In this document: positions 54,715-64,000 of the stretch, one piece after another | Layout of the letters: each line of letters begins with the position of its first letter | How positions within the stretch are numbered: position 1 is the stretch's first letter | Made by a program: the position numbers and the translations under genes | Notes under the pieces: generated by a model | What the model was told of the DNA's origin: nothing | What the model saw: the letters and a program-made list of their open reading frames with translations, nothing else | The model's database searches: none | Assembly (NCBI GenBank): GCA_963814975.1 | Contig: CAWFFB010000031.1 | Location: 23,000-86,999 of the forward strand | DNA from: CAVUXJ01 sp963814975 | Lineage (GTDB): Bacteria; Acidobacteriota; Vicinamibacteria; Vicinamibacterales; CAVVIG01 | Reading direction: 5' to 3' | DNA: 64,000 nucleotides

Positions 54715-54901
54715 CGGAGGGTTCGGCCCTGCGTAGCGGTGCCAATGCGTGGACCGCCGATTCGGGTGAAGGGAAAGGGCCATCGAGTAGTAATCAGCGA
54801 CAGCCGTAATGACAATATCCCCCGCGAGAATCTGTGCTGACACGAGTCATCTGCCCGGCCCGCCTGCCACTCGGACACTGACGGTGTCCTGGAGGCTGTA
54901 A

Positions 54902-55253
54902 TCATCGGGCGGCCAGAAACGCTGACACGGTTCGAGCAAGCGCCTTTCCAGCCTGTGGACTCGGCTCGACAAATCGAACGCCGCAGCCCACTTGTGGATG
55001 AACGCGCACAACCTCGGCGTTAATGGCCGTCACGCCCTCGTCGGGAAGGGACAAGAAAAGCTGACAGCGAGAACCGCGGTGCGGCGTCACCACGGTACTG
55101 GACGTAGCAACCGCCAAAACTGATGTCAGTGATGCGAGCCGTGGCCTTCAGACCCGCTGGATCGATCAACTGAGCCTCTAGAGAATGCCTTACACGGGTG
55201 GAAACGCGGCGTTCGTCCACGATTGGCTCCTTGCGGGCGGCAGTAGAAACCAC
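54902..55253 (-). pseudogene. PilZ-domain protein, one frameshift
   Basis: From 55253 the frame reads VDERRVSTRVRHSLEAQLID and ITDISFGGCYV; after one extra C near 55110 it continues STVVTPHRGSRCQLFLSL and VRVHPQVGCGVRFVEPSP. RR...R and DISFGGCYV are the PilZ c-di-GMP motifs (RxxxR, D/NxSxGG). The joined protein is about 117 residues, normal for a single PilZ domain, so it may be intact in the organism. Confidence 0.75.
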
Positions 55254-55900
55254 GGAGGCTACCCACGCTCATGTGGCGGAACCGACGTGTGAAACGGAAC
55301 GTCCGCCCCATCGTCTTCCCGCCTGGAACGATAGTCATCAGATTTAGCGAATCTACAACCGAACGGAATTCTGCCCTGTGCAATTGGGGACACGGGAGTT
55401 TGTCTCACGGTCGCGTCACCGCGGGTTCGTGATGGTGCCGCCGGGCCAATGTCTACGCGATGGTGGTCGGGTGAGGGCGTTCCGCACGCTCGAGTCGGGC
55501 AGTACGATTTCGCAGGTCCTGCCGACGATTGCGGAGACGGGCGGTGGTGACGGTCAACAATGCTGTGAGCCGCGATCGGGCCACCAACCCTCGCTCCACT
55601 TGCAGTGCCAGCCGCCTGCACTCCGTGCGATCAAGAGTTCGTATCTGCAGGACAAGCCCGTGACGAACTGCAGTCCTTTGACGTTGGTTTTATTCGCCGT
55701 CGGACACGCCACGTCACACTTCAACGCCAACGACCGGAGCAGTTGCATCTCGCGGAGCTGGACGACATCCGGCGAGGAGTCCGCCGAGAGCTCGTTGCTG
55801 ATGATTTCACAAAACACGTGCACGGACCTTTTCAATGCGTCCACCCGTCGGCCTGCGACCGACAGACAGCGAAGAAACGACTCAGCTAGAGTGCACAGAG
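55254..55900. other. Long stretch without a convincing gene
   Basis: About 650 bases. Overlapping frames exist on both strands between 55550 and 55920, but none has a ribosome site or family motif. Nothing else seen. Confidence 0.35.
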
Positions 55901-56032
55901 ATGGAGCTACTGACATCGATTGGACTGACGATCGCGGTTATGGCAGCCTACTGGCTCTTGTGCCTCGCCTGTGACCGGGTCGACCGCTGGTATTCCCTCC
56001 GTCGCATGAACCGTCAGTCGCCCGGGCATTGA
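55901..56032 (+). CDS. Possible 43-residue membrane peptide
   Basis: ATG 55901 to TGA 56032. One hydrophobic helix, LTSIGLTIAVMAAYWLLCLA, then a basic tail (CDRVDRWYSLRRMNRQSPGH), which follows the positive-inside rule. CAGAG precedes the ATG. A real small membrane protein is possible. Confidence 0.4.
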   Translation: MELLTSIGLTIAVMAAYWLLCLACDRVDRWYSLRRMNRQSPGH

Positions 56033-56399
56033 AGCACCCGCCCGTCTTGTTGTGGTCCGGCCACAGACGATGCGACGGCCGCCGCGTGGAGAATGTCTCC
56101 TTCGCCGGAGCGGTAAGCACCCTTCGCGATCTTGCTTTCGATGCGCGCCGGCGACCCAGGGGCCAGTTGATTGCTGGCGAGATCCAGCGGCCATCGTAGG
56201 TTTACCGCAGCGCCGCAAGACTTCCGCCCGGTGAGTCGCGACGCATGTCGATAGTCGACCTGAAGTTTGAGGAGCAGCATCCCGCCCTGAGGAGCCCAGC
56301 CGTACTTTCCCTCGACGATTTTGACGTCGGTCCCGCACCGCCGACCGCGATGGCTTTCCACGAGGACCGACCCGTTGCGTGCGTCCGGCTCGGCGATAT

Positions 56400-56511
56400 C
56401 CTCGAGGCGTGCGTGAAGGGTGCACGCCGGGCGGCGGGCCTGGCGCCGAAACATGACCAGCTCGTGCCGCAGCACGACGATCTCCACCTCCTTCCACTCG
56501 TTGGACTGCAC
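56400..56511 (-). pseudogene. Transposase (IS3/integrase) fragment
   Basis: QSNEWKEVEIVVLRHELVMF then RRQARRPA is the conserved helical lead-in of rve-type transposases (VVLRHELA.LRRQ). Similarity ends quickly; the frame that continues to 56014 has no family. Confidence 0.45.
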
Positions 56512-56694
56512 GCGGAATAGGTTGCGCAGTCTTGCAGAAGTTAGCTACGTAGCCCAAGCGTAGCGTTCATTCCGAGCCGAAGGACCGTCCGAAGCCGCTA
56601 TCTTCCTCTCGTTTCGCCTGCCGTTGTTTTCGGGTGAGACGTCACGTCCGGATGGAGTGCTTGAAAGGTCCAGACGAACTGCCGTTACGTATAT

Positions 56695-57021
56695 GTGAAC
56701 TCATCTCTCCGAATTTTCAAGGCCGAGATCTTCCAGGCATTGGCCCACCCCACTCGGATCGCGATTGTCGAGGCTTTGCGGGACGGCGAGCTCACTGCTG
56801 GAGCACTCCTCACACTGCTTGGGGGCGAGCAGTCGAACCTTTCGCAACACTTGGCTGTCCTACGGGCGAAACACGTCGTCGCCAGCCGCAAGTCTGGTAA
56901 CCAGGTCTACTATGCGCTCCGCGATCCCGTCCTCCTCCAGGTGCTGGACCTGCTGAAGCAGTACGTCTCTGTTCACCTCAACGAGACCCTGGCCATGCTC
57001 GGCGAAATCGGTCCCGAATGA
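56695..57021 (+). CDS. ArsR-family regulator
   Basis: A 108-residue winged-helix repressor starting at GTG 56695. IFQALAHPTRIAIVEALRDG, then GEQSNLSQHLAVLRAKHVVA (recognition helix) and SGNQVYYALRDPVLLQVLDL. The usual metal-binding CVC motif of ArsR is absent, so another signal is sensed. Its stop overlaps the SulP start (ATGA), so it likely controls its own transporter operon. Confidence 0.88.
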   Translation: MNSSLRIFKAEIFQALAHPTRIAIVEALRDGELTAGALLTLLGGEQSNLSQHLAVLRAKHVVASRKSGNQVYYALRDPVLLQVLDLLKQYVSVHLNETLAMLGEIGPE

Positions 57022-58760
57022 GATCGGCGCGCATGAGCGCTCTCTTCGATCGCATTCCGTGGCGAACCTGGCAACCGAAGCTGTTTCAGGATCTCGCCAC
57101 CTATGACCGCCGAGCATTCATCGCTGATGTGATCGCCGGGCTGACGGTGGGCGTCGTCGCGCTGCCGCTGGCGATGGCGTTCGGAATCGCATCGGGCGTG
57201 ACCCCACAGGCGGGCATCTACACGGCTATCGTCGGCGGCTTCGTGGTGTCCTTTCTCGGGGGCTCGCGCATTCAAATCGGTGGGCCAACGGGCGCGTTCG
57301 TGGTGATTGTCGCGGGCATCGTGGCCGCGCACGGCCTGTCCGGCCTGCTGATGGTCACGATGATGGCGGGCGTCATCCTGTTGTTCTTGGCGGTCACCGG
57401 CCTCGGCCAGGCGATCAAGTTCATCCCGAGGCCCGTCGTCCTAGGTTTTACCAACGGCATCGCCTTGCTGATTGCCTCCACCCAGATCAAAGACTTCTTT
57501 GGCCTGGGCATCGGTAATCCCCCAAACGAGTTTTTCGCGCGTATGAAACTGTTCGTCGAGTCGATGAACACGTTCCATCCTGCGGCGCTGGCGCTGAGTA
57601 TCGGCTCGCTGGCGCTCGTCCTGCTGGTGCCGCGGTGGCTGACCCGCGTGCCCGGCTCCATCGTGGCCCTCGTCCTCGGCACGGTCGCGGTCGCGGCTTT
57701 ACAGCTGCCTGTGGAGACGATCGGATCTAGGTTTGGGGCGATACCTGGCGGCCTCCCGCCGATCCACATGCCCACGTTCCGCGTCGATCTGATCCTGCCG
57801 CTGCTGCCGGCGGCCATGACGGTGGCGCTGCTGGCGGCAGTGGAAAGTCTGCTCTCCGCGGTCGTCGCTGACTCGATGACGGGCGACCGGCATAATGCGA
57901 ACGCCGAGCTCATGGCGCAAGGGGTGGCCAACATCATCGCACCGCTCGTCGGTGGCATTCCTGTCACCGGAGCGATTGCCCGCACGGCGACGAACTTCCG
58001 CTCGGGCGCCCGCTCGCCGGTCGCCGGTCTGGTTCATGCGGTGACGCTGCTGACAATCGTTCTTTTGTTAGCGCCGCTCGCCACGTATGTGCCGCTGGCG
58101 ACGCTCGCGGCCGTGCTCTTCGTCGTGGCCTACAAGATGGGCGAGTGGCGCGAGATTGCGGGCATTTGGCGTCTCGACTGGGCCGACAAGTCGGTCTGGA
58201 TGATCACCTTCGCGCTGACCGTGGTGGCCGACCTGACCATCGCCGTCGCAGTGGGCATGGCCCTAGCCGCGCTGCTCTACATCTACCGGGTCACGGACAC
58301 GACCAGCATCGCGACCGTCACACCGGAATACATCGAAGATGGCCGTGCCCACGTTCTGCAGGACAAGCAGGTTCCGTCGTACGTCACGATCCTGCGTATC
58401 CACGGGCCGTTTCTGTTCGGGATGACGGACAAGCTCGCGGACGCGACGGCCGACCTGTCCCCCTTCGCGCCCATCGTCATCCTACGGCTGCGGAACATGA
58501 CGGCGATCGACGCGTCTGGTCTGTATGCGCTGGAAACGCTCAGTGATCGCCTGAAGAAATCCGGGCGCACTTTGATCCTGTGTGGCGCGCGCCACCAGCC
58601 CGCGCAGTTCCTCCATCAGGCCGAACTCATTCACCGTGTAGGCGCCCATAACATCGTGCCCCACGTCCAAGCGGCGCTGGCGCGGGCGCAAGAGATCCAT
58701 ACGCGCTTCTCGCTGGTGAGCGAGGACGCCGCGCACGACCTCGCAACGCCGTCGCTCTAA
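57018..58760 (+). CDS. SulP-family anion transporter with STAS domain
   Basis: A 580-residue inner-membrane transporter. The membrane domain (about 30-420) has the SulP start DVIAGLTVGVVALPLAMAFG, GGSRIQIGGPTGAFVVIVAG and TGDRHNANAELMAQGVANII; GGIPVTGAIARTATNFRSGA completes the substrate site. A STAS domain follows (VTILRIHGPFLFGMTDKL, LRLRNMTAIDASGLYALETL). Substrates of the family include sulfate, bicarbonate and dicarboxylates. Coupled to ArsR; a second in-frame ATG is at 57033. No carbonic anhydrase is nearby. Confidence 0.93.
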   Translation: MRSARMSALFDRIPWRTWQPKLFQDLATYDRRAFIADVIAGLTVGVVALPLAMAFGIASGVTPQAGIYTAIVGGFVVSFLGGSRIQIGGPTGAFVVIVAGIVAAHGLSGLLMVTMMAGVILLFLAVTGLGQAIKFIPRPVVLGFTNGIALLIASTQIKDFFGLGIGNPPNEFFARMKLFVESMNTFHPAALALSIGSLALVLLVPRWLTRVPGSIVALVLGTVAVAALQLPVETIGSRFGAIPGGLPPIHMPTFRVDLILPLLPAAMTVALLAAVESLLSAVVADSMTGDRHNANAELMAQGVANIIAPLVGGIPVTGAIARTATNFRSGARSPVAGLVHAVTLLTIVLLLAPLATYVPLATLAAVLFVVAYKMGEWREIAGIWRLDWADKSVWMITFALTVVADLTIAVAVGMALAALLYIYRVTDTTSIATVTPEYIEDGRAHVLQDKQVPSYVTILRIHGPFLFGMTDKLADATADLSPFAPIVILRLRNMTAIDASGLYALETLSDRLKKSGRTLILCGARHQPAQFLHQAELIHRVGAHNIVPHVQAALARAQEIHTRFSLVSEDAAHDLATPSL

Positions 58761-59002
58761 CGAACCGACAGACACAGCGCGCGTCCCGTGGTTATTCTGC
58801 GTCGTAAGCCTCAATGGCCACCGGCAGGGATCGTGTGATTCCGTTCCCGGCCCTGGCAGCCCCACGAGGAGCGCGCTGATCAGCTCGTCCCGAGACGCGC
58901 CCGCATATTTGGGCCAGCTTCACGTGAAAGGCACGCCACTATCCAGGCGAAGCGCGGCTAGTACCCGCAAGATAGGCCAGCACCGATGTCTTCTTAGCAC
59001 CC

Positions 59003-59180
59003 AGAGCCAACGCGTACGCCGAACGCTTCGTGCGCTCCATCAAGGGGGAGTATTTGGACAGGGTAATCCCGTTCGGTGATCGTCATCTCCGCCGGAGAGC
59101 GCGGAACACGTCGAGCATTACCACTAAGAGCGGAATCACCGATGGAGCGGTGTCTGAACCAGGCGGATCCCGGCTTCAGC
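59003..59180 (+). pseudogene. IS3-type transposase (OrfB) C-terminal relic
   Basis: ANAYAERFVRSIKGEYLDRV then IPFGDRHLRR matches the region around the catalytic Glu of rve transposases (NAYAERF.RS.K.E.LDR). A frame change then gives HVEHYH, a stop and ERNH, where HYHRERNHQGL is normal. Degenerate fragment. Confidence 0.65.
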
Positions 59181-59453
59181 CAGGCGGGCACGCACCGGCG
59201 CGCTCCATTTCGTGTCTCGATCACAGATCAACAGGCGATGCCAGAGCAACAGCCCGTCATCAGGGGGGTGATCGTGCGGACTACTTGGCGCACTAACAGA
59301 CAACAGCCATCGTCGTTGGGACGATCAGAAAACCAACCGCGATCCCTGGTGTGTCAGCGCCATCTGAGCGGCCCCGTAGCGACGCCAGACCACTCACGTT
59401 CTTGGATCGAGTTCTGACCGGGTAAAATCGGGGTGTTAGCTGTTAGGGCTTCT

Positions 59454-61245
59454 ATGTCTGCCATCGCTGCCAGCATCGCCCTGGCTCCGTTTGAGAACCT
59501 GTCGGGCGATCCCTCGCAGGACGTGCTGGCGCTGGGATTCGTGGAGGACGTCGCCTCCGCGCTTTCGCGCTTCGGTGCAATCGAAGTCGTGTACCCCCAG
59601 GCGTTCGCGGCAGCATCGCCAGGACGCAGTGGCAGCGACCCCACTGCGAACGCTTCCAACCTCCTGCGCGGCAGTGTCCGTCGAGCCGGCGACGTGATCC
59701 GCATTGCGGTCCAACTGCTCGACACCCACACGGGGCGCCAACTCTGGGCCGATCGCCACGACGTCACCGCGGGGACTCTGTTCACGGTGCAGGACCAGAT
59801 TGCGGAACAAATTGCCAGCGCGCTGAAGATCGGCGTCGACCGGTCCCGGTTGCGAGCGGCCCAGCGTGCGCCTCTGTCCAGCCTGGACACATACGACTGC
59901 TGGTTGCGAGGCTTCGAGTGTCTGAAGCGCGGGACTGTCGAGGCAGACGCCGAGGCACGCAGCTATTTCGAACGCGCCCTCGAAGCCGATCCGTCGTACG
60001 GGCGCGCGTACGCGGGCCTCTCGCTGTCCCACTTCAACGAATGGAGCTGTCAGGCGTGGCAGAAGTGGGATGAGACCGAGCGCCTTGCGTACGACCACGC
60101 CCGTCGCGCGGCGGCCCTGGACGATGCCGACCCGATGGTCCAGGTGGTGCTGGGGCGGATTCTGCTGTATCGGCGGCGCTTCGATGAAGCCGCGTTTCAC
60201 GTTGACAGGGCCCTCAGCCTCAATCCGAACGACACGGACGTGCTGGTCCACGGGGCGATGTGTCGTGCCTATCTCGGCGATGGTGAGTCCGCGCTGGCGC
60301 TGGGCACGAAGGCCATGCGGCTTCATCCGGGCTTTCCCCCGTACTACACCGCGCCCGTAGGGTTGGCCCTCTTCGTCCTCGGGCGCGACGCTGAGGTACT
60401 TGCAGCCGGATCACAGACCCCCATCTCGACGTTCGTCGACATTCCGGCCTTCCTTGCGGCCTCGTGTGCGCTGGCCGGTGACCTCGAACGCGCGCGGTTC
60501 TATCTGAAAGAGTTCCTGTCGCAGCTCGGCGATCGCATCACTCTACGGACGTGCACCGGATCCGGGCGAACCGCTGCGGTGGTTGTTGCACGTGAACCCC
60601 TTTCGCCGAGCGCAGGATATCGATCGCCTCGAGCAGGGTCTCCGTCTCGCGGGGCTTGAAGAGGATCCCGATGAGAGCCGGCCCGAGGCCGTTGCGCGGC
60701 CCGTGGCCCAAGACCCCAACGTGGCGCGATTTCGCCGCGAGGGCGCGGTGTGGAGCCTGGAGTTCGACGGGCTCTCCGTCCAGCTCACTCATCAGAAGGG
60801 CTTTAGCGATCTGGCGCGGTTGCTCGATCGACCGGGAGTCGAAGTGCATTGCCTCGAGTTGGCCGACCGGCCGGCCGAAACGACCGGTACCGCGCCGCAG
60901 CTCGATGAGCGAGCCCGCCGCGAGATTCAGGCGCGCGCCCGGGAACTGCAGCACGACATCGACCAGGCCGAGGCCGCGCATGATCTCGCGCAGGCGGAAC
61001 GGGCGCGTGAGGAGCTCGATCAGATCGTCGAGCTGTTGTCGGGTGCACTGGGGCTCGGCGGACGGTCACGCGCGCTGGGGAGCGCCGCCGAGCGGGCCCG
61101 GTCCGCGGTCACGTGGCGGATCCGCAGTGGCGTCAAGAAGATCGCCAAGGCCCATCCCCAGCTCGGGCGGCACCTGGAAAACGCGGTGCGCACGGGCACG
61201 TTCTGCATCTACCAGCCAGAGCGACCGGTCGAGTGGCGCTTCTAG
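59454..61245 (+). pseudogene. TolB-like/TPR regulatory protein, one frameshift
   Basis: A TolB-like N domain (IALAPFENLSGDPSQDVLAL, GSVRRAGDVIRIAVQLLDTH, GRQLWADRHDVTAGTLFTVQ) leads to TPR repeats (YFERALEADPSYGRAYAGLS, DEAAFHVDRALSLNPNDTDV). Near 60538 one extra base shifts the frame; corrected it continues LRWLLHVNPFRRAQDIDRLE and a distinctive C domain (FRREGAVWSLEFDGLSVQL, ERARSAVTWRIRSGVKKIAK). The whole is about 597 residues. Such proteins often carry an N-terminal DNA-binding or cyclase domain, missing here. Role probably regulatory. Confidence 0.75.
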
Positions 61246-61395
61246 CAGGCGGCCGCGTCGCGAGTCTCCTGCGACACGCCTGCGCGGCGGAAGACCTGCG
61301 AACCACCTCGTAGCGCCGCCTTACGGACTGGCCCGATCGGCCTCCCATCGTGAGGCTTGGCCTTACGCCCATAGGGTGATTAACGGAGACACCCT

Positions 61396-62478
61396 ATGTG
61401 CCAGGTTGTTCAGACCAGCGAAGACGCGCTCACGACGCGCCTGCTCCAGGCCACCATTCACACACTCGAGCTCTACGGCATCTATCTCGGCAAGGAGCTC
61501 GGCCTCTACGAGGCGTTGAAATTCGAGCGGCGGATCACGCCGCCTGAGCTGGCGCGCACCGCCGGCATCGCCCCCCGCTACGCCCGCGAATGGCTCGAGC
61601 AGCAGGCGGTCGCGGGATTCCTGCGCGTCGAATCGACCACCGCACCGGCGGAGGCGCGGCGGTACTGGCTCCCGGCCGAACACACGAACGTCCTGGTCGC
61701 CGAGGACCATCCTGCGCACCTTGCCCCGCTGGCGCAGATGGTCGCCGGCATCGGTGGGGCGCTTCAGCGGGTCGTCAACGCCTATCGCAGCGGCGGGGGC
61801 GTGGCGTATCCACACTTCGGTGCGGCGTTCCGCGCGGGGCAAGCCGGCATCAACCGGCCGGCGTTTCTGTCGGATTTGGTCGCGCGCTGGATTCCCGCGC
61901 TGCCGGACCTCCACAGCGCGCTGATGTCGACGCGCATGCGTGTGGCCGACGTCGGGAGCGGTGCCGGCTGGTCCACGCTGGCGATGGCCAAGGCATTTCC
62001 ACAGGCCGAAGTCGTCGGCTTCGACGCGGACCCGGCGTCGGTGCACGATGCTCAACGGAATGCGGCCGCACACGGCGTCGCCGTCCGCTTCGAGATTCGC
62101 GACGCCGCGGCGGTGGCCGAGGACGGTCCGTTCGATCTCGTGCTCGTGCTGGAAGCCCTCCACGACATGGCACGACCGGACGAAGCGCTGCGGGCGATCC
62201 GGGAGGCCTTGGCGCCCGGCGGCAGTGTGCTCGTCGCCGACGAGAAGGTCGGCGATCACTTCCACGCGCCGGCGGACGACCTCGAGCGGCTCATGTACGG
62301 CTGGAGCATCGTCCATTGCCTCCCGGTCGCGATGGCGGAGCAGCCCACGGCGGCGATTGGGACCGTGATACGCGCGGCCACCGTGCAGGCCCTCGCCACG
62401 GGGGCGGGATTCCCGCGTGTCGAGGTTGTACCGGTCGACGGGGGCTTCTTCCGCCTGTATCGGTTACGTGCGCAGTGA
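61396..62478 (+). CDS. SAM-dependent methyltransferase with N-terminal winged helix
   Basis: A 360-residue cytosolic methyltransferase of the Rv2258c/O-methyltransferase-like type. Residues 10-95 form a winged-helix dimerisation domain (GLYEALKFERRITPPELART, APRYAREWLEQQAVAGFL). The SAM fold starts at VADVGSGAGWSTLAMAKAFP (motif I), with VVGFDADPASV (acidic ribose ligand), DLVLVLEALHDMARPDEAL and ALAPGGSVLVADEKVGD. Substrate unknown. GGAGACACCCT precedes the ATG. Stands alone. Confidence 0.9.
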   Translation: MCQVVQTSEDALTTRLLQATIHTLELYGIYLGKELGLYEALKFERRITPPELARTAGIAPRYAREWLEQQAVAGFLRVESTTAPAEARRYWLPAEHTNVLVAEDHPAHLAPLAQMVAGIGGALQRVVNAYRSGGGVAYPHFGAAFRAGQAGINRPAFLSDLVARWIPALPDLHSALMSTRMRVADVGSGAGWSTLAMAKAFPQAEVVGFDADPASVHDAQRNAAAHGVAVRFEIRDAAAVAEDGPFDLVLVLEALHDMARPDEALRAIREALAPGGSVLVADEKVGDHFHAPADDLERLMYGWSIVHCLPVAMAEQPTAAIGTVIRAATVQALATGAGFPRVEVVPVDGGFFRLYRLRAQ

Positions 62479-62577
62479 GTGTGTCCGGATGCTGCTCGTG
62501 GGAGCCCCGGACGCCTCGTCGGGCGTGACGCCCGATCCCACCGAGCTCACTCGTTCGTTTTGACGGGAGATGACGCC

Positions 62578-63195
62578 ATGTTCGCTCGTTCATGCGCCAA
62601 CGGCTTCGTTCGGACGTTCGCCCTGCCTCTCTCTCGCCTCGTCACCGTCGCCGGCCTCGTGATGATCCTCGGCCCTGGCGCGTACGCGCAGGAGGCGGAT
62701 GCCGAACGCACCGCGCGCAAGCGCGAGCCGATCGTCTTCACCGTCGACGTCGCGGAAGACCTCGCCGGGAAGTTCGTCCCCACCCTGGTCAAGCCGGAGC
62801 ACACACAGCCCGAGCGCGGCTCGTTCTTCGTCACCGAGGGCCGCATCTTCCCGGCCGGCACGATCCAAGGGGATGGCGCGAACTTCGATCCCAACCGGAC
62901 TGGGCACATCGGCGTGTGGATCTGTCGTGGCACGCACCTGGTGGCGGCCCACGAGATTCCCGCGGCGCCACTGTGGGTCACCACGGCGCAGCTGTACGTG
63001 CTCGGAAGGCAGGGCAAGGAGCAGCTTGCGACCGAGGGCGTGGAGGGCAGCGGTACGGTGCGGCGCATCGTCACCGGCGGTACGGGCAACTTCGCAGGCT
63101 GGACCGGCGAACAGCGCCAGACCTTTCTGGGCTTCAACTCGAGGGGCGGGGTCAACCTGCGGGTGACATTTACCCTGCGGCCGCCTGCACAGTAG
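62578..63195 (+). CDS. Secreted hypothetical protein, possible beta-barrel
   Basis: A 205-residue exported protein from ATG 62578 (GGGAGATGACGCC upstream). Signal peptide LVTVAGLVMILGPGAYAQ. The mature protein has FVTEGRIFPAGTIQGDGANF and GTVRRIVTGGTGNFAGWTGE, plus RGGVNLRVTFTLRPP, a turn-strand pattern reminiscent of allene-oxide-cyclase/dirigent-like barrels. Function unknown. Followed by the hydrolase gene after 100 bases. Confidence 0.7.
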   Translation: MFARSCANGFVRTFALPLSRLVTVAGLVMILGPGAYAQEADAERTARKREPIVFTVDVAEDLAGKFVPTLVKPEHTQPERGSFFVTEGRIFPAGTIQGDGANFDPNRTGHIGVWICRGTHLVAAHEIPAAPLWVTTAQLYVLGRQGKEQLATEGVEGSGTVRRIVTGGTGNFAGWTGEQRQTFLGFNSRGGVNLRVTFTLRPPAQ

Positions 63196-63295
63196 GCGCG
63201 CGGTCGGTTCCATCGACCCGGGGGAGACGCGGCGGTCAGAGGGCGAGCCTATCTGATAGCCGCCCGGACCCCATTCGTAGGTGTGGAGGACGCTC

Positions 63296-64000
63296 ATGAA
63301 GAAGCTTGTGTCGCTCTCAACGGGCGTTCGGATCGAGTACGTGGAGCAAGGCAAGGCCGACGGCGTGCCCGTGATCTTCCTGCACGGGGTCACCGACTCG
63401 TGGCGTTCGTTCGAGCGGGTGCTCCCGCTATTGCCGCCGAACATCCACGCCTTCGCGCTCTCGCAGCGGGGCCACGGCGATTCCAGTCGCCCGACGTCCG
63501 GCTACCGCTTCGCGGACATGTCGGCGGATCTCCTCGGGTTCCTGGATGCGATGGGTCTGCGCACCGCGATCATTGTGGGTCACTCGATGGGGGCCAGCGT
63601 GGCGCAACGGTTCGTCATCGATTACCCTGACCGGGTGGCGCGCCTCGTGTTGATGGGTGCGTTCTCAACCTATCATGATCCCGGATTGGCCGACTTCGTG
63701 GCATCGTCGATCGCACCACTGACCGATCCGATCGCTCCCCCGTTCGCAAGAGAATGGCAGTTAAGCACCCTCGCGCGTGCCATGTCAGCCGACCACCTCG
63801 ACGCGGTCGTCTCCGAGACGCTGAAGGTTCCGGCACGTGTCTGGCGCGAGGCGTTCGACGGATTCTTGAAGACGCCGGACTTCACGAGTGAGCTCGCTAG
63901 AGTTTCTGTGCCCGTGCTGCTGATGTGGGGCGACCGCGACTCGTACGCGCTCCGCGCCGCACAGGACCGCTTACTCGAAGTCATGCCAAAAGCCCGGTTC
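63296..64000 (+). CDS. Alpha/beta hydrolase (cut by window end)
   Basis: From ATG 63296 (GGAGGACGCTC upstream) 235 codons run to the window edge without a stop. Oxyanion loop VIFLHGVTDSWRSF, nucleophile elbow VGHSMGASVAQRF (Ser), and acid GDRDSYALRAA are in order; the catalytic His lies beyond the edge. Cap region is short. Typical cytosolic esterase/epoxide-hydrolase-like enzyme; substrate unknown. Confidence 0.9.
   Translation, partial: MKKLVSLSTGVRIEYVEQGKADGVPVIFLHGVTDSWRSFERVLPLLPPNIHAFALSQRGHGDSSRPTSGYRFADMSADLLGFLDAMGLRTAIIVGHSMGASVAQRFVIDYPDRVARLVLMGAFSTYHDPGLADFVASSIAPLTDPIAPPFAREWQLSTLARAMSADHLDAVVSETLKVPARVWREAFDGFLKTPDFTSELARVSVPVLLMWGDRDSYALRAAQDRLLEVMPKARF

Noticed and set aside
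55554..55916. A 120-residue minus-strand frame with several Cys
   Set aside because: A plus-strand frame of similar quality overlaps it; neither has a ribosome site, motif or convincing composition.

Overview
The window looks like a GC-rich chromosome segment from an acidobacterium, probably of the Vicinamibacteria type. That is inferred from gene style: a serine/threonine kinase with a TolB-like propeller, TPR/TolB-like proteins, carboxypeptidase-regulatory-like secreted proteins, a PEP-CTERM protein and a GH94 glucan enzyme. No rRNA or taxonomic marker is present, so the assignment is tentative.

Positions 1-27500 are core-like chromosome. They hold envelope proteins, a YciI-like protein, an NADP oxidoreductase, a CPA1 cation/proton antiporter, a frameshifted Dcu-type dicarboxylate transporter, and a GH94 plus glucoamylase-domain pair that resembles the hydrolytic part of cyclic beta-1,2-glucan synthase. 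A PEP carboxykinase gene with its catalytic middle deleted is fused by ATGA overlap to an intact L-lactate dehydrogenase. A nucleotide-salvage group (deoC, hpt, upp) sits beside a frameshifted citryl-CoA lyase-like gene. A YeeE/YedE pair with a TsdA-like diheme cytochrome suggests thiosulfate uptake and oxidation. A PQQ-type propeller protein, a Tat-exported amidohydrolase, a GNAT and a PPP-family phosphatase follow.

Positions 27501-51087 are a genomic island. It sits at the 3' half of tRNA-Val(CAC), and a 44-bp copy of that half recurs at 51044-51087 with the original CCA end. Inside are an AlpA-like excisionase with tandem repeats beside attL, a tyrosine integrase next to a tRNA-Thr 3' fragment that occurs twice, an IS5-type remnant that truncates a HigB-like toxin gene, an IS481-type element split by a serine-recombinase element, a hybrid histidine kinase divergent from a membrane serine/threonine kinase, a ~0.6-kb duplication carrying a kinase tail and two small genes, and a right arm of tiny zinc-ribbon proteins and IS fragments.

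Positions 51088-64000 return to chromosome-like content: a Pal lipoprotein, a third copy of an island-type small protein, a cold-shock-like protein, OsmC, PilZ, an ArsR-SulP coupled pair between transposase relics, a frameshifted TolB/TPR protein, a methyltransferase, a secreted protein and an alpha/beta hydrolase cut by the window end.

Many genes are broken by a single inserted base, nearly always +1. This uniform polarity suggests insertion-type sequencing or assembly errors at least as strongly as real decay, so the frameshifted genes outside the mobile regions may be intact in the organism.
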